Shown: positions 1-9,775, numbered from the stretch's first letter. The stretch is 64,000 nt of DNA from Geomonas paludis (GCF_014193585.1 NZ_BLXY01000001.1:230033-294032), one strand, 5' to 3'. Made by a program: numbers and translations. The notes: generated from the sequence alone by a model not told the origin.

Positions 1-66
1 TTTAAAACCCAAAGCATTTGGTTGTGCAGTTATCCCCTTTATCCCTTTTATCCCTGTTAAATGCCT

Positions 67-1623
67 TTAGCGGATGCCGGCCTTGGAAAGGTGGGGGGCG
101 TAGCGCTTGTCGGTCCCCTTGATGTGGTTCACCAGCCAGTTCTGCAGGAACTCGATGACGTCGTGGGTGAGCACGGTTTCGCCGGAGTTGAATTTCTGCT
201 GGAGCTCGAGCACCTGGCTCACCAGGGCCTTGTGCTGCTGGACGTGGGCAGCCTCCTCGGGGTAGCCGGACTTGCGGAACGCCTCTTCCTCGGCGGCGAA
301 GTGGCTGCCGGTGTACTCGATCAGGCGCTGCAGCACGGAACCGATAGCCTCTTTGCTGCGTTTGTGCTGCATCGCTTGGGCCAGCTCGTTCACCATGGCG
401 AACAGCTTCTTGTGCTGATCGTCGAAGGTGTTGATGGTGGTGGCGAAGCTCTGGTCCCAGACCATGGCGTCGGAGAGCTGGAAGTGGGACACCAGTTCGT
501 GCAGCTCGTCCACCTGCTGCACCAGCTTGCTGGTGGCCGCCTTGGTGTTGCGGGCGCTCTCCACGTTGCTGTTCACCACGGAGGTGATCATCTGGATGTT
601 GCCGGTGATCTCGTGGGTGGTGGCGGTCTGCTCCTCGGCGGCGGTGGCGATCTGGGAGAGCTGCATGGTCAGGTCGTTGATCATGGCCAGGATGCCGTTC
701 AGCGCCTCGCCGGAGCGGCAGGTCTCGGCGGTCCCCTGGTTGACCTGCTCCACCCCCTCGCCCATGGCGCCGACGGCGTCCCGCGTCTCGCTCTGGATCG
801 ACTTGATCATGGTGTCGATCTCCTTGGTGGCGCGGGTGGTCCGCTCGGCCAGGGCACGCACCTCGTCCGCCACGACCGCGAAGCCGCGCCCGGTTTCACC
901 GGCGCGCGCCGCTTCGATGGCCGCGTTCAAGGCGAGGAGGTTGGTCTGGTCGGCGATGTCCTCGATGGTGCCGGCGATGGCGCCGATCTGGTCGGAGCGC
1001 TCCCCGAGTCCCGCGACCGAGGTCGAGGTGGAGGTGACCCGCTGGGCGATGTTCTCCATGAGCCGGGCGCTGTTGCGGACGATCTCCGCGCCGGCGGTGG
1101 TCTCCGCGGTCGCCTTGTGGGCGTTCTCGGCCGCGTAGATGCAGTTGCGGGCGATGTCGGCGGAGGTGGCGGACATCTCTTCGCTGGCGGTGGCGATGGT
1201 GGATGCCTGCATGGCCACGTCTTCGGCCGCTGAGGCCATGGCGTCGTTGGTGGCGCTCACCAGCGCGACGGAGTCCCGCACCAGGTCGGTGACGGTGAAG
1301 AACTGGTGCATGGTCTTGTTCCAGTCCCCCATCATGTTGTTGAAGGCGTTGGCGATGCGACCGACTTCACCCCCGGGGATCTGCTCCACCCGGCGGGAGA
1401 GGGTCCCTTGGGCTGCGGCCTCCAATGCGTCGGCGATCTCGCGCAGGATGCGAGATTCGGAGCGGGCCACAAGCCAGCTGGCCAGCGCGGAGAGTCCAAA
1501 GATGAAGGTTCCCACCGCTATCATGGCCAGGGTGTTGCCGCCGTTCCCTAGAGCAATGATGGAGGCAACCGTTGCACCAACAGCAACCAGGTTGATCGTA
1601 ATGAGGCGGGCACTAAAAGACAT
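67..1623 (-). CDS. Methyl-accepting chemotaxis protein with C-terminal bacteriohemerythrin domain
   Basis: 518 aa. Two closely spaced hydrophobic helices at about residues 7-52 have almost no periplasmic loop between them. They are followed by a HAMP-like linker, the conserved chemoreceptor hairpin ([16 protein letters not shown] at the tip) and, from about residue 387, a hemerythrin domain. Its iron ligands are visible as H in DQHKKLF, H and E in HFAAEEE, two H in HVQQH, and H and D in HIKGTD. In this family the di-iron site binds O2, so the receptor probably reports cytoplasmic oxygen or redox state to CheA/CheW. The oxygen role is inferred; the domain call is firm. No che genes lie nearby. 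Confidence 0.95.
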   Translation of the reverse strand: MSFSARLITINLVAVGATVASIIALGNGGNTLAMIAVGTFIFGLSALASWLVARSESRILREIADALEAAAQGTLSRRVEQIPGGEVGRIANAFNNMMGDWNKTMHQFFTVTDLVRDSVALVSATNDAMASAAEDVAMQASTIATASEEMSATSADIARNCIYAAENAHKATAETTAGAEIVRNSARLMENIAQRVTSTSTSVAGLGERSDQIGAIAGTIEDIADQTNLLALNAAIEAARAGETGRGFAVVADEVRALAERTTRATKEIDTMIKSIQSETRDAVGAMGEGVEQVNQGTAETCRSGEALNGILAMINDLTMQLSQIATAAEEQTATTHEITGNIQMITSVVNSNVESARNTKAATSKLVQQVDELHELVSHFQLSDAMVWDQSFATTINTFDDQHKKLFAMVNELAQAMQHKRSKEAIGSVLQRLIEYTGSHFAAEEEAFRKSGYPEEAAHVQQHKALVSQVLELQQKFNSGETVLTHDVIEFLQNWLVNHIKGTDKRYAPHLSKAGIR

Positions 1624-1795
1624 GAACGATCTCCTTTTCTTGGCAATTCACAGTGTCAAGAAGAGTATCGTCTGAACGGGAGCAAAACTTTAAATCTTAT
1701 TGGTTGGTTTTGAAGCGGAAATCCCACAGCAGACGCTGTTCGAACGGGATCCTGATTGCGTTGATCCTGTATACATTAAGCGGGAGCATCCGGTG

Positions 1796-1984
1796 TTACC
1801 AGGAAGGACGTCCGCTCTGGTGCAGGCGCTCTTGGACGGCGGCGAGATTGGCGGCAACTTCGGGATTGGTGAGGTGCTGGTTTCTCTCTCTGTGCTGGAC
1901 ATTTTCCGACTGTTCGATCTGCATGACGAAACCGCAGGAGAGGATGATGACTGCCATCACGATCTTGCAAGGAAAACTCTTCAT
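1796..1984 (-). CDS. Small single-span membrane or secreted protein, unknown
   Basis: 62 aa. The start is chosen because a strong AAGGAGG lies six bases before the ATG at 1984; the longer reading frame upstream has no such site. The N-terminus (MKSFPCKIVMAVIILSCG) is hydrophobic and could be a signal peptide or a single membrane helix. The rest is polar and rich in Gln, Glu and His. I recognise no family. It lies downstream of, and is read away from, the oxidase operon. Confidence 0.55.
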   Translation of the reverse strand: MKSFPCKIVMAVIILSCGFVMQIEQSENVQHRERNQHLTNPEVAANLAAVQERLHQSGRPSW

Positions 1985-2235
1985 AACCGGCCTCCTTGTT
2001 GCCGGGAAAGCATCGGAGGCTCCCCGGCCAGACTGCCATATGAGGAATGACATTGGCACAGTCTAATGTATGGGGAGATTAAGTCAAGTTTAATCTTCTG
2101 ACATAGGGTATATCGCAGACAACACAGGGAAAAAGCACGGACCGGGACCTGTACCGGCCGAAATAATTTCGCCTCATGTGGACAGGGAGGAAGATTGATT
2201 TATAATGAGCACTTGTTTTTCCCATGAGAGGTGTA

Positions 2236-3114
2236 ATGGAAGCGATGAGTATCATTGGTATTCTCAGGCGTACGGTGCTGTTGGGGGTGGCGGTCCTGCT
2301 GCTTTTCCCGGCTGCCGTGCGTGCCCATAGCGAGGAGGATGCCGCCGCCCATCACGAGGGCGCGGCGCCAACGGATGCCAAGGTGGGGCTCGAAGAGCGG
2401 CTCGGTGCCAAGATCCCGCTCGACCTGGTCTTCAAGGACGAAAACGGCCGCCAGCGGCGCCTGCGGGACTTGGTCACCGGCCCGACCATCATCCTCCCGG
2501 TCTACTATTCCTGCACCAACGTCTGCAACTACCTGCAGGAGGGGCTGGCCAGGGTGCTCCCGGAGATCAAGCTGGAACCGGGGAAGGAATACCGGATCAT
2601 CTCGGTCAGCTTCGACGAGCGCGAGAACCCGCAGCGGGCGCTGAAGTCCAAGCACATGTACCAGGCGGTGATGAAAGGGAAGTTCCCGGAGGGTAACTGG
2701 ACCTTCCTCACCGGCGACGCGGCCAACATACGCAGTCTCACCGATGCCGCCGGCTTCCAGTTCCAGCGCAAGGGCAACGACTTCGTACACCCCGTGGTGA
2801 GCTTCGTCGTGGCGCGGGACGGCATGATCGTGCGCTACCTTTACGGCACCCATTTTCTCGCCAAGGACGTCACGCTGGCCCTCATGGAGGCACGCCAGGG
2901 GCGCGTCGGCACCACGATAAGCAAGATGGTAAGCTACTGCTTCAGCTTCGACCCCAACAGCAAGAGCTACGAGTTCAACATCCTCAGGGTGAGCGCGACG
3001 GTGATCATCATCTGCGTGGTGGGCTTCATCATCTTCCTGGTCGTGGGCGGGAAAAACGGGAGAAACGGGAACGGCAATAACGGCAATAACATGGGAAACA
3101 ACACCAACGCCTAG
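2236..3114 (+). CDS. SCO1/SenC family copper chaperone for cytochrome oxidase
   Basis: 292 aa from the ATG at 2236, which follows GAGAGGTG; an in-frame ATG at 2224 has no ribosome site. It has a signal or anchor helix at about residues 8-28, a thioredoxin-like fold, the copper-binding C-x3-C (CTNVC) and a downstream His in the GTHF segment. A second hydrophobic helix lies near the C-terminus, followed by a Gly/Asn-rich tail. SCO proteins deliver copper to the CuA site of oxidase subunit II. It is the first gene of the oxidase operon, with 29 bases before coxA, which fits that job. The C-terminal helix is an unusual addition for SCO1. Confidence 0.92.
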   Translation: MEAMSIIGILRRTVLLGVAVLLLFPAAVRAHSEEDAAAHHEGAAPTDAKVGLEERLGAKIPLDLVFKDENGRQRRLRDLVTGPTIILPVYYSCTNVCNYLQEGLARVLPEIKLEPGKEYRIISVSFDERENPQRALKSKHMYQAVMKGKFPEGNWTFLTGDAANIRSLTDAAGFQFQRKGNDFVHPVVSFVVARDGMIVRYLYGTHFLAKDVTLALMEARQGRVGTTISKMVSYCFSFDPNSKSYEFNILRVSATVIIICVVGFIIFLVVGGKNGRNGNGNNGNNMGNNTNA

Positions 3115-3143
3115 GATGCGGGCGCTGCATGTTTGGGGGAAAA

Positions 3144-4763
3144 ATGGCTCACGAAACGGCAATGACGGAAGGCGGCTTCTGGCGGGATACCGGGAGGACC
3201 GGGATCGGCGCCTGGATATTCTCGACCGACCACAAGCGGATCGGGTTGATGTACCTTTACTGCGTGCTCGGCTTCTTCCTGGTCGGCGCCTTCCTCGGGC
3301 TTTTGATCCGGCTGGAGCTGATGGCGCCGGGGCCGACCATCATGACCGCGCAGACCTACAACGCGATGTTCACCGTGCACGGGGTGGTGATGATCTTTCT
3401 CTTCATCATCCCCGGGATACCGGCATCGTTCGGTAACCTGGTGCTCCCCATACAACTGGGAGCGCGGGACGTCGCCTTCCCGCGGGTGAACCTCTTCTCC
3501 TGGTGGCTCTACGCCATCGGCGCCGTGATCGTGCTCATCTCGCTCTTCACCGGCGGCGGCGCCCCCGACACCGGCTGGACCTTCTACGTTCCCTTCAGCG
3601 CCCGGACCACCACCAACGTCTCGCTGGCGGTTTTCGGCGTCTTCGTGCTCGGCTTTTCCTCCATCCTGACCGGGATCAACTTCATCACCACCATCCACAG
3701 GATGCGCGCTCCCGGTATGACCTGGACCCGGATACCGCTCTTCACCTGGAGCCTCTACGCCACCGCCTGGGTCCAGGTGCTCGCCACCCCGATCATCGCC
3801 ATCACGCTGCTGCTCGTCGTCACCGAGAGGATCCTGGGGCTCGGACTCTTCGACCCCACCCGCGGCGGCGACCCGGTCATGTACCAGCACATGTTCTGGA
3901 TCTATTCGCACCCGGCGGTCTACATCATGATCCTGCCCGGCATGGGGGTCATTTCCGACATCATCCCGGTCTTCTCCAGAAAGCCGATCTTCGGCTACAA
4001 GATGATCGCCTTCTCGAGCCTCGCCATCGCGGCGGCCGGCTCGGCCGTCTGGGGGCACCACATGTACACCTCGGGGATGAGCGACCTGGGCGTCCTGGTC
4101 TTCTCCTTCCTGACCTTCATCGTGGCCATCCCCTCGGCGATCAAGGTGTTCAACTGGGTCTCCACCATGTACAAGGGGTCGATATCGCTGGAAGCGCCCA
4201 TGCTCTTCGCGCTCTCCTTCATCCTGCTCTTCTCCATCGGCGGGCTCTCCGGCCTCATCCTGGGCGCGGCCGCCACCGACATCCACGTGCACGACACCCA
4301 CTTCGTCGTCGGGCACTTCCACTACGTCATGTTCGGCGGCACCGGCTTCGCCTTCTTCGCGGCGGCCCACTACTGGCTCCCCAAGTACTTCGGGCGCCGC
4401 TACCAGGAAAAGCCGGCCATCATCGGCTGGGTGTTCATGTTCATCGGCTTCAACATCCTCTACTTCACCATGCAGGTGCTGGGGATGGAGGGGATGCCGC
4501 GACGCTACTACGACTACCTCCCGGAATTCGCCCGACTTAACTTCGTGGCGACGGTGGGGAGCTGGATTATGCTGGCCGGGGTGGCCATCGTAGTCTGGAA
4601 CCTGTGGCGCGGGCTGTTCAAGGGGGAGCCGTTCACCGGCAACCCCTGGGGCGGGGCGAGCCTCGAGTGGAGCATTGCGACCCCGCCCCCGACAGAGAAT
4701 TTCGAAGAGGACCCGGTGGTGACCCACGGGCCGTATGATTTCAAAGGGGCGGGGGTTCCATGA
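3144..4763 (+). CDS. coxA: Cytochrome c oxidase subunit I (A2-type haem-copper oxidase)
   Basis: 539 aa from the ATG at 3144, preceded by GGGGGAAAA; the frame is open from an ATG at 3129. About twelve membrane helices. Haem and CuB ligands visible: H79, H256, H305, H306, H391, H393, with Y260 as the cross-linked tyrosine. The helix VI motif reads YSHPAVY, not GHPEVY. The proton-channel glutamate is absent and a YS pair takes its place, which defines the A2 subfamily of proton-pumping oxidases. It catalyses O2 reduction to water in the inner membrane. coxC overlaps its stop by four bases. Confidence 0.97.
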   Translation: MAHETAMTEGGFWRDTGRTGIGAWIFSTDHKRIGLMYLYCVLGFFLVGAFLGLLIRLELMAPGPTIMTAQTYNAMFTVHGVVMIFLFIIPGIPASFGNLVLPIQLGARDVAFPRVNLFSWWLYAIGAVIVLISLFTGGGAPDTGWTFYVPFSARTTTNVSLAVFGVFVLGFSSILTGINFITTIHRMRAPGMTWTRIPLFTWSLYATAWVQVLATPIIAITLLLVVTERILGLGLFDPTRGGDPVMYQHMFWIYSHPAVYIMILPGMGVISDIIPVFSRKPIFGYKMIAFSSLAIAAAGSAVWGHHMYTSGMSDLGVLVFSFLTFIVAIPSAIKVFNWVSTMYKGSISLEAPMLFALSFILLFSIGGLSGLILGAAATDIHVHDTHFVVGHFHYVMFGGTGFAFFAAAHYWLPKYFGRRYQEKPAIIGWVFMFIGFNILYFTMQVLGMEGMPRRYYDYLPEFARLNFVATVGSWIMLAGVAIVVWNLWRGLFKGEPFTGNPWGGASLEWSIATPPPTENFEEDPVVTHGPYDFKGAGVP

Positions 4764-5359
4764 GTCACCTGGAAAAGGACAGTTTCGGCGCCAAGCTCGG
4801 CATGTGGTTGTTCCTGTTCACGGAGATGCTGCTCTTCGGCGGCGTCTTCATCCTCTATTCGGTTTACCTGACCCGCTACCCCAAAGAGTTCGGGTTGGGT
4901 GGTCACCAGCTGGACCTGGTCTACGGGGCCACCAACACGGTGGTGCTGCTGACCAGTTCCCTGTTCGCCGCCATGTCGGTCACGGCGATCAAGACCGGGG
5001 CGAAAAAGCTCACCCTGGGCCTTCTTTCCGGCACCATCGGCTGCGCGCTGATCTTCCTGGGCATCAAGTACCTGGAGTGGAGCGCCAAGTTCCACCACGG
5101 CATCTACCCGAATTCCCCGAAGCTGATCGCGGGGCCGCCGGGCGAGTCCATTTTCTTCAGCCTCTACTACCTCACCACCGGCCTGCACGGCATCCACGTC
5201 ATCGTGGGCGCGGTGCTGATGAGTTGGACCGCGGTGATGGTGCAAAAAGAGAGGCTCAACGCAAGCGACAACGTGACGCTGGAAAACGTCACCCTGTACT
5301 GGCACCTGGTCGACCTGGTCTGGATCTTCATCTTCCCGCTCTACTACTTGATTCTTTAG
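4760..5359 (+). CDS. coxC: Cytochrome c oxidase subunit III
   Basis: 199 aa with five hydrophobic helices, starting at an ATG that overlaps the coxA stop (ATGA), a sign of translational coupling. The segment around [11 protein letters not shown] and the final [17 protein letters not shown] are typical of bacterial CoxC/CyoC-type subunit III. It stabilises the catalytic core and supports proton uptake. The length fits the short five-helix form found with A2 oxidases. Confidence 0.95.
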   Translation: MSHLEKDSFGAKLGMWLFLFTEMLLFGGVFILYSVYLTRYPKEFGLGGHQLDLVYGATNTVVLLTSSLFAAMSVTAIKTGAKKLTLGLLSGTIGCALIFLGIKYLEWSAKFHHGIYPNSPKLIAGPPGESIFFSLYYLTTGLHGIHVIVGAVLMSWTAVMVQKERLNASDNVTLENVTLYWHLVDLVWIFIFPLYYLIL

Positions 5360-5373
5360 AGGCAAACTGGGCA

Positions 5374-5466
5374 AAGATTAAGATAAAGATTGAGATTGAG
5401 AAAAAACACGTGACGAAGGCCACGGCTTAGGACCGTGGCAGTTGGATTAAACTTTATCTTAATCTT
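5374..5466 (+). promoter_or_regulatory. Nested inverted repeats in the coxC-coxD spacer
   Basis: A perfect 15-bp inverted repeat (AAGATTAAGATAAAG at 5374-5388 and its complement at 5452-5466) encloses a second hairpin (GCCACGG 5419-5425 / CCGTGGC 5433-5439). It lies in the only long spacer of an otherwise tightly packed operon and ends just before the coxD ribosome site. As RNA it would fold into a long stem that could stabilise the upstream message or tune coxD translation. The function is inferred. Confidence 0.6.
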
Positions 5467-5494
5467 AGTCTTAATCTGATTCTTGGAGTGACGT

Positions 5495-5782
5495 ATGACA
5501 GAAGAACACGCGGAACACATACTGAGTTACGGAAAACTGACCACCGTCTGGGTGGCGCTTTTAGTCCTGACCGCGGCGACCATCATGGTGACCCGGGTCG
5601 AGCTGGGCGTCTGGAAGGTCTGGGCGGCGCTGGCCATCGCCAGTGTCAAGTCCGGCCTGGTCATCGCCTTCTTCATGCACATGAAGTACGAGCCGCGCCT
5701 GTTCCGGATCATCCTTTTCGTGGCGCTTTTCACCCTGGCGGGCTTCATCGGGGGAACCTTCTTCGACGTACTCTACCGTTAA
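5495..5782 (+). CDS. coxD: Cytochrome c oxidase subunit IV
   Basis: 95 aa with three hydrophobic helices. The middle segment AFFMHMKYEPRLF is typical of the prokaryotic subunit IV (CtaF/CyoD-like) family, an accessory subunit thought to help assemble the CuB centre. The ATG follows TTGGAGTGACGT. coxB starts ten bases after its stop. Confidence 0.9.
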   Translation: MTEEHAEHILSYGKLTTVWVALLVLTAATIMVTRVELGVWKVWAALAIASVKSGLVIAFFMHMKYEPRLFRIILFVALFTLAGFIGGTFFDVLYR

Positions 5783-5792
5783 AGGGGCGAAC

Positions 5793-6695
5793 GTGGAAAA
5801 TCAGCTATTGACGACGACGCAAGCAGTCGACCCGGTGTTCAAGTTTCTCTTTGCCGCCTGCACCGTGCTCCTCTTGGGGATCACCATCACCATGATCTTC
5901 TTCGTGGTGCGCTACCGCCGCTCCAAGAACCCGGAGCCGACCTCGCAGGTGGCGGGGAGCCCGCTGCTGGAGGTGGTCTGGACCCTGCTCCCCACCCTGC
6001 TGGTGATCGGCATGTTCTACTACGGCTGGACCAGCTACCTGTCGCTTAGGACCGTTCCCAAAAACGCCATGCAGGTGACGGCCGAGGCGCGCATGTGGTC
6101 CTGGAGCTTCGTCTACGATAACGGCAAGACCAGCCCCAAGCTCTACGTGCCGGTGGGGAGGCCGGTGCAGGTGAACCTGGTCTCCAAGGACGTGGTGCAC
6201 GGCTTCTACGTCCCCGCCTTCAGGATCAAGCGCGACGTGGTGCCCGGCATGAAGAACCACGTCTGGTTCGTCGCCACCACTCCCGGCAGTTACGATCTCT
6301 TCTGCTCCCAGTACTGCGGCACCGCGCACTCCTCCATGGTGAGCACGGTGGAGGCGCTACCGCCGGAACAGTTCGCCGCGTGGCTGGGACAGAAACCGGC
6401 CGGTGTCGGGGCGCAGGGACAGGAACTGCTGCAGAAGTACGGCTGCCTGGGTTGCCATTCCCTGGACGGCACGCCCAAGGTCGGCCCGACCTTCAAGGGG
6501 CTCTACGACAGCCAGGTCAAGGTGACCCGCGGCGGCAAGGCCGAAACGGTGAAGGCGGACGAGAAGTACCTGCGTGAATCGATCGTCGACCCCGGTGCCG
6601 CCATCGTGGAGGGCTTCCCCCCCATCATGCCCAAGAGCGAGATCCCGGAGGCGGAACTGAAGGCGATAGTGGAATTCCTGGAAGGGGAAAAGTGA
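5793..6695 (+). CDS. coxB: Cytochrome c oxidase subunit II fused to cytochrome c (caa3 type)
   Basis: 300 aa from a GTG start preceded by AAAGGGG. Two membrane helices (about 18-40 and 60-82) anchor a cupredoxin domain with the CuA ligands H136, C171, C175, H179 and M182; the usual Glu of the C-x-E-x-x-C motif is Gln173. A C-terminal cytochrome c domain carries C218-L-G-C221-H222 and the likely axial Met279 in PPIMP. The fused haem makes this a caa3 oxidase, which takes electrons directly from cytochrome c or a comparable donor. Unlike the usual order, coxB comes after A, C and D. Confidence 0.97.
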   Translation: MENQLLTTTQAVDPVFKFLFAACTVLLLGITITMIFFVVRYRRSKNPEPTSQVAGSPLLEVVWTLLPTLLVIGMFYYGWTSYLSLRTVPKNAMQVTAEARMWSWSFVYDNGKTSPKLYVPVGRPVQVNLVSKDVVHGFYVPAFRIKRDVVPGMKNHVWFVATTPGSYDLFCSQYCGTAHSSMVSTVEALPPEQFAAWLGQKPAGVGAQGQELLQKYGCLGCHSLDGTPKVGPTFKGLYDSQVKVTRGGKAETVKADEKYLRESIVDPGAAIVEGFPPIMPKSEIPEAELKAIVEFLEGEK

Positions 6696-7528
6696 TCGCA
6701 ACTGCAGTTGTCAAACGATGCAAAGGTCTGTACCGCCTGTTCCGGCTCCCGCTGGCGTTTATGAACGCGACGGCGGCGCTGGGCGGGTACCTTCTGTGCC
6801 GGACCGGACCGCAGGTGGGGGCGCTGCCTCTCTTTGGCGGCGTCCTCCTGATGGCCTGTGCCGCCTCCGCCTTCAACCAGGTGCTGGAGCGCGACCTCGA
6901 CAACGTCATGGACCGTACCAGGCTGCGTCCGCTCCCCGCGGGGGAACTGGCTCTCTCCGGCGCATTGACCATCGCCCTTGCCACCCTGGCCGCGGCGGTG
7001 CTGCTTCTCAACGCCACCGGCCTGCTGCCGCTGTGCCTCGCCCTCTGCACGCTTTCCTGGTATCTCGTCGTCTACACCCCGCTCAAGCGCCGTACCCCGT
7101 TCGCCCTGCTGATAGGCGCCATCTGCGGAGCGCTGCCCCCCTTGATAGGCTGGAGCGCGGCCGGGGGCGCCGTCACCGATTTCAGGATCGTGCTGCTGTG
7201 CGGCATCCTGTACCTGTGGCAGGTGCCGCACTTCTGGATGCTGCAGAAAAGGCACGGCGAAGATTACCGCCGGGCGGGGGTGCCGCTCTTCGTCCCGCGC
7301 ACTTTCCGCGGACCGGCGCCCTTCCTGGTGCTCTGGCTGCTGGCCATGATCGCGGCGACGCTGATGCTCCCGGTGTTCGGTCTCATCGCGGGGCAGCATG
7401 CGCCCCTGTGGTGCATCGCCTTCTGCGTGCCGCTGTTGCTGTACCCGTTCGAGCGCTGGCAGGGCGCGGCCTTTGCCGGAGTGAACATCTTTCCGGCGCT
7501 GCTCACCCTCGCGCTGTACGGCCTTTGA
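6692..7528 (+). CDS. ctaB: Protohaem IX farnesyltransferase (haem O synthase)
   Basis: 278 aa, GTG start overlapping the coxB stop (GTGA). UbiA-type prenyltransferase with about eight helices. The first Asp-rich motif is N-x3-E-x-D-x2-N-x-M-D (NQVLERDLDNVMDRT), and the cyoE signatures YTPLKRR and WQVPHFW are present. It attaches farnesyl to haem B for the oxidase. No ctaA (haem A synthase) is seen here, so the oxidase may use haem O, or ctaA lies elsewhere. It ends the operon before a palindromic repeat. Confidence 0.95.
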   Translation: MIATAVVKRCKGLYRLFRLPLAFMNATAALGGYLLCRTGPQVGALPLFGGVLLMACAASAFNQVLERDLDNVMDRTRLRPLPAGELALSGALTIALATLAAAVLLLNATGLLPLCLALCTLSWYLVVYTPLKRRTPFALLIGAICGALPPLIGWSAAGGAVTDFRIVLLCGILYLWQVPHFWMLQKRHGEDYRRAGVPLFVPRTFRGPAPFLVLWLLAMIAATLMLPVFGLIAGQHAPLWCIAFCVPLLLYPFERWQGAAFAGVNIFPALLTLALYGL

Positions 7529-7534
7529 TCGCTT

Positions 7535-7651
7535 TCCCCCCCTCCCTCCGGGAGAGGGTCGGGGTGAGGGGCGTTGCAATAGGCGAGATTTTCCTGGCGG
7601 CAGCGCCCTCACCCGGCCTGCGGCCACCCTCTCCCAGAGGGAGAGGGTAAA
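7535..7651. repeat. GC-rich palindromic intergenic repeat, CCCTCTCCC family, copy 1
   Basis: Two inverted arms (CCCTCCGGGAGAGGG and CCCTCTCCCAGAGGG-type) are joined by GGTGAGGGC-like segments. Related copies occur at 11035-11186 and 23018-23130. It sits at the end of the oxidase operon and may act as a terminator or mRNA stabiliser. Confidence 0.75.
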
Positions 7652-7673
7652 GCATGGGATAGGAGAATGATTG

Positions 7674-7865
7674 ATGGGAGATAAAGAGAAGTGTGAGCAG
7701 CCGGCGCGGCACAGGACGCACATGTGCAAGCTGAAGAAGGATGGCCGGATGGAAGAGTTCGAGCGGCACAGTGCCAAGCCGATCGTGTATTGCAACAAGT
7801 GCAAGGTGCAGGCGGACGACCCCTTGGTGGTCTGCAACCCCAGGGGCCTCAAGGTCGCCCGTTAA
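7674..7865 (+). CDS. Small Cys/His-rich protein, paralogue of the protein at 17561
   Basis: 63 aa; ATG at 7674 with AGGAG eight to nine bases upstream. It shares a clear pattern with the 59-aa protein at 17561-17740: C-x-x-P-x-RH-x2-HMC-x-LK-x2-GR-x-EE-x3-HSA-x-P, then C-N-x-C, A-D and C-N-P-R. All five Cys and three His are kept, which suggests a bound metal, probably zinc. No known function. It is convergent with the porin gene nine bases away. Confidence 0.8.
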   Translation: MGDKEKCEQPARHRTHMCKLKKDGRMEEFERHSAKPIVYCNKCKVQADDPLVVCNPRGLKVAR

Positions 7866-7874
7866 AATCCCCGC

Positions 7875-9098
7875 CTAGAAGAAGACCGTCGCCTTGGTGG
7901 CGACCAGGTACCAGTTCCGCTTGGAGGCGTCGGTGTACTCCGACATGTTCCAGGTCCCGTCGATCAGGTGTCCCTCGACCTTGAGCACCAGGTTGCGCAC
8001 CGGGTCGAAGCGAAGGGTCAGGACCTTTTCCTTCTGCCATGTCTGCCAGGGTGCCCCCACGCCCAGATCCTCGAAGGTCGATCCGTTGCGGTGATGCCGG
8101 TCCGCGTAGATTTCCGTGTAGTACCCCCCCAGTTCGAACCAGTCGGTGAAGCGGTAGGCGGCGCTCACGTACCAGCCGTCCGAGGCCTGCCTGGAGGTGA
8201 AGTTCTCCAGGGCCGGGTTTTGGTAGTCGGCCGACACGGTGTAGTCGTCCCTCTGGTACTCGGTGGCGAGCGTCAGGTCGTTCCAGAGGTACTCGACTCC
8301 CAGGATGTAGCGGTGCCACGAATCGAACTTCCACTGGGCGGTGACCGGGGTGGTGGCGGAGGTGACCGGATCGGTGTAGATCCCGGTGGCGGTGCCGTCG
8401 AAGGAGGTATGCAGCCCGCTGAAGGTGGCGCGGACCCCCACCGGAGTCCTCCATTCCAGGTGGTGCACGAACGCGGTGCTGGAGTTCACGTCGGTGGTGG
8501 TCAGCGGCGCGTCCACCGTGGAGATGTAGGCCGAGTAGTTCCTGGCGGAAGCGCCGTCCAGCGGGATCGGGGTCGTTCCGACCTGGAACTGGTAGTTGAC
8601 CGTGCCGGCCGATCCGGCAGGGATCGATCCGTAGATGCTCGCGCCGGTGATGGCGTTCACCGAGTCGCGCTCGTAGTCGTAGTACTCGTTTTGCGGCAGG
8701 AAAATGAAGGTGCGCGCGGCGTCGTTGTCGCGCGACTCGTTGTACAGCCCCAGGGGGATCTTGATCTTCCCGGCCCTGAAGCCCAGCCAGTCGGTGACGC
8801 GGTAGTCGCCGAAGGCCCAGTCCAGCGTGATCTTGTCCTTGCCGTAGCTGCCGCGGTCCATGGCCAGAAGCTGCAGGCCGACACGGAGGTCGGGGTTGAC
8901 CTCCTTGGAGAAGTTCACCGCGAAGTCGTTGAAGTTGAAGGAGCCCTCGCCGCTGTTGGAAACGGGGAAATTGTTGTCCGGGGAGGTCTTTATGTACCCT
9001 TGCGAGGCGAAGCCGTGAATCTCGACGCCGGCGAGGTCCACGGCGTGGGCGGACCCGGTAAAGGCGAGCAGCATCATGGCGGTCAACGCTTTCTTCAT
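7875..9098 (-). CDS. Outer-membrane porin
   Basis: 407 aa. A cleavable signal peptide (MKKALTAMMLLAFTGSAHA) is followed by alternating hydrophobic and polar beta strands with many aromatic residues, ending in Phe as outer-membrane barrels do. There are no membrane helices. It is probably a general or anion-selective trimeric porin. The gene lies 12 bases downstream of the small PstS-like binding protein on the same strand, so the pair is likely co-transcribed and may handle phosphate or another anion. The substrate is inferred. Confidence 0.85.
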   Translation of the reverse strand: MKKALTAMMLLAFTGSAHAVDLAGVEIHGFASQGYIKTSPDNNFPVSNSGEGSFNFNDFAVNFSKEVNPDLRVGLQLLAMDRGSYGKDKITLDWAFGDYRVTDWLGFRAGKIKIPLGLYNESRDNDAARTFIFLPQNEYYDYERDSVNAITGASIYGSIPAGSAGTVNYQFQVGTTPIPLDGASARNYSAYISTVDAPLTTTDVNSSTAFVHHLEWRTPVGVRATFSGLHTSFDGTATGIYTDPVTSATTPVTAQWKFDSWHRYILGVEYLWNDLTLATEYQRDDYTVSADYQNPALENFTSRQASDGWYVSAAYRFTDWFELGGYYTEIYADRHHRNGSTFEDLGVGAPWQTWQKEKVLTLRFDPVRNLVLKVEGHLIDGTWNMSEYTDASKRNWYLVATKATVFF

Positions 9099-9110
9099 AT
9101 CGAGATCCCC

Positions 9111-9557
9111 CTACTTGATGGCAATGGTTTTCACTGAGTCACCCGTCTGCCCCCCGGCAACGAAGCCGATGGCGTTGGGGGTCTTGGCGACGAAATCGAT
9201 CATCTGTTGTGAGTCGGGAAACGCCGGAGGCAGGGAGGCCTTGCCGGTGGTCACCATCCTGACCCAATGCTGGTCGAACTGGGACGGGGTCTTGCCCAGC
9301 ATCACCTGCAGGAACTCCTTGAGCGTGCGTTCTTCTTCCAGGACCGCAATTTTGATGTGTTTCCTGTTGCCCCACTTGACCTTTTCGCCGAGGTAGATGC
9401 CTTGCAACTCGGCGCGGGTGAGGGTGCTTTCGATCACGCTCTTGTTGGCGATGACGATGAAGCCGGCCGCGTGGGCGCTGGATTGCCCCCAGGCGATCAG
9501 ACACAACAGCAGCAGAATCTTTGTCCCCGTGATGCAGAACCGTTTGGGGTGGAACAT
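9111..9557 (-). CDS. Small PstS-like periplasmic binding protein
   Basis: 148 aa from the ATG at 9557, with GGGAGGTG five bases upstream; longer frames lack a ribosome site. Signal peptide ends near SSAHA. The segment LTRAELQGIYLGEKVKWGN is the hallmark of the PstS/PBP-like domain (usual form LT-x2-Q-L-x-G-I-F-x-G-x3-W). At about half the normal PstS length it holds one lobe only, as in the short phosphate-binding-like family found beside porins. No ABC transporter genes accompany it. Confidence 0.8.
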   Translation of the reverse strand: MFHPKRFCITGTKILLLLCLIAWGQSSAHAAGFIVIANKSVIESTLTRAELQGIYLGEKVKWGNRKHIKIAVLEEERTLKEFLQVMLGKTPSQFDQHWVRMVTTGKASLPPAFPDSQQMIDFVAKTPNAIGFVAGGQTGDSVKTIAIK

Positions 9558-9775
9558 GCAGCACCTCCCATGGTTTCTATTCACATAAAAGCGTTTACTG
9601 GCATAAATCAGCCTTGAGACTCTATCGGCTGACATAAGAAGGACTTTAAGACAGATTGTTAAAAGGTTACTGTTGGCTGACTCAAATTAACACACAATAT
9701 CAATAATGCAATAGACAATAAAGCACGGTGATTGAGTCATGAGGCTATGAGAGAGGAGTCAGAGGCAGGAAGTTT

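Noticed and set aside
61-1233. Long plus-strand frame opposite the chemoreceptor
   Set aside because: Shadow of the minus-strand gene: biased, low-complexity composition, no family pattern, while the minus strand encodes a clear chemoreceptor and hemerythrin.
3111-4727. 538-aa minus-strand frame opposite coxA
   Set aside because: Very rich in Asp, Glu, Gly and His, as GC-rich antisense frames are. coxA on the plus strand has all catalytic residues.
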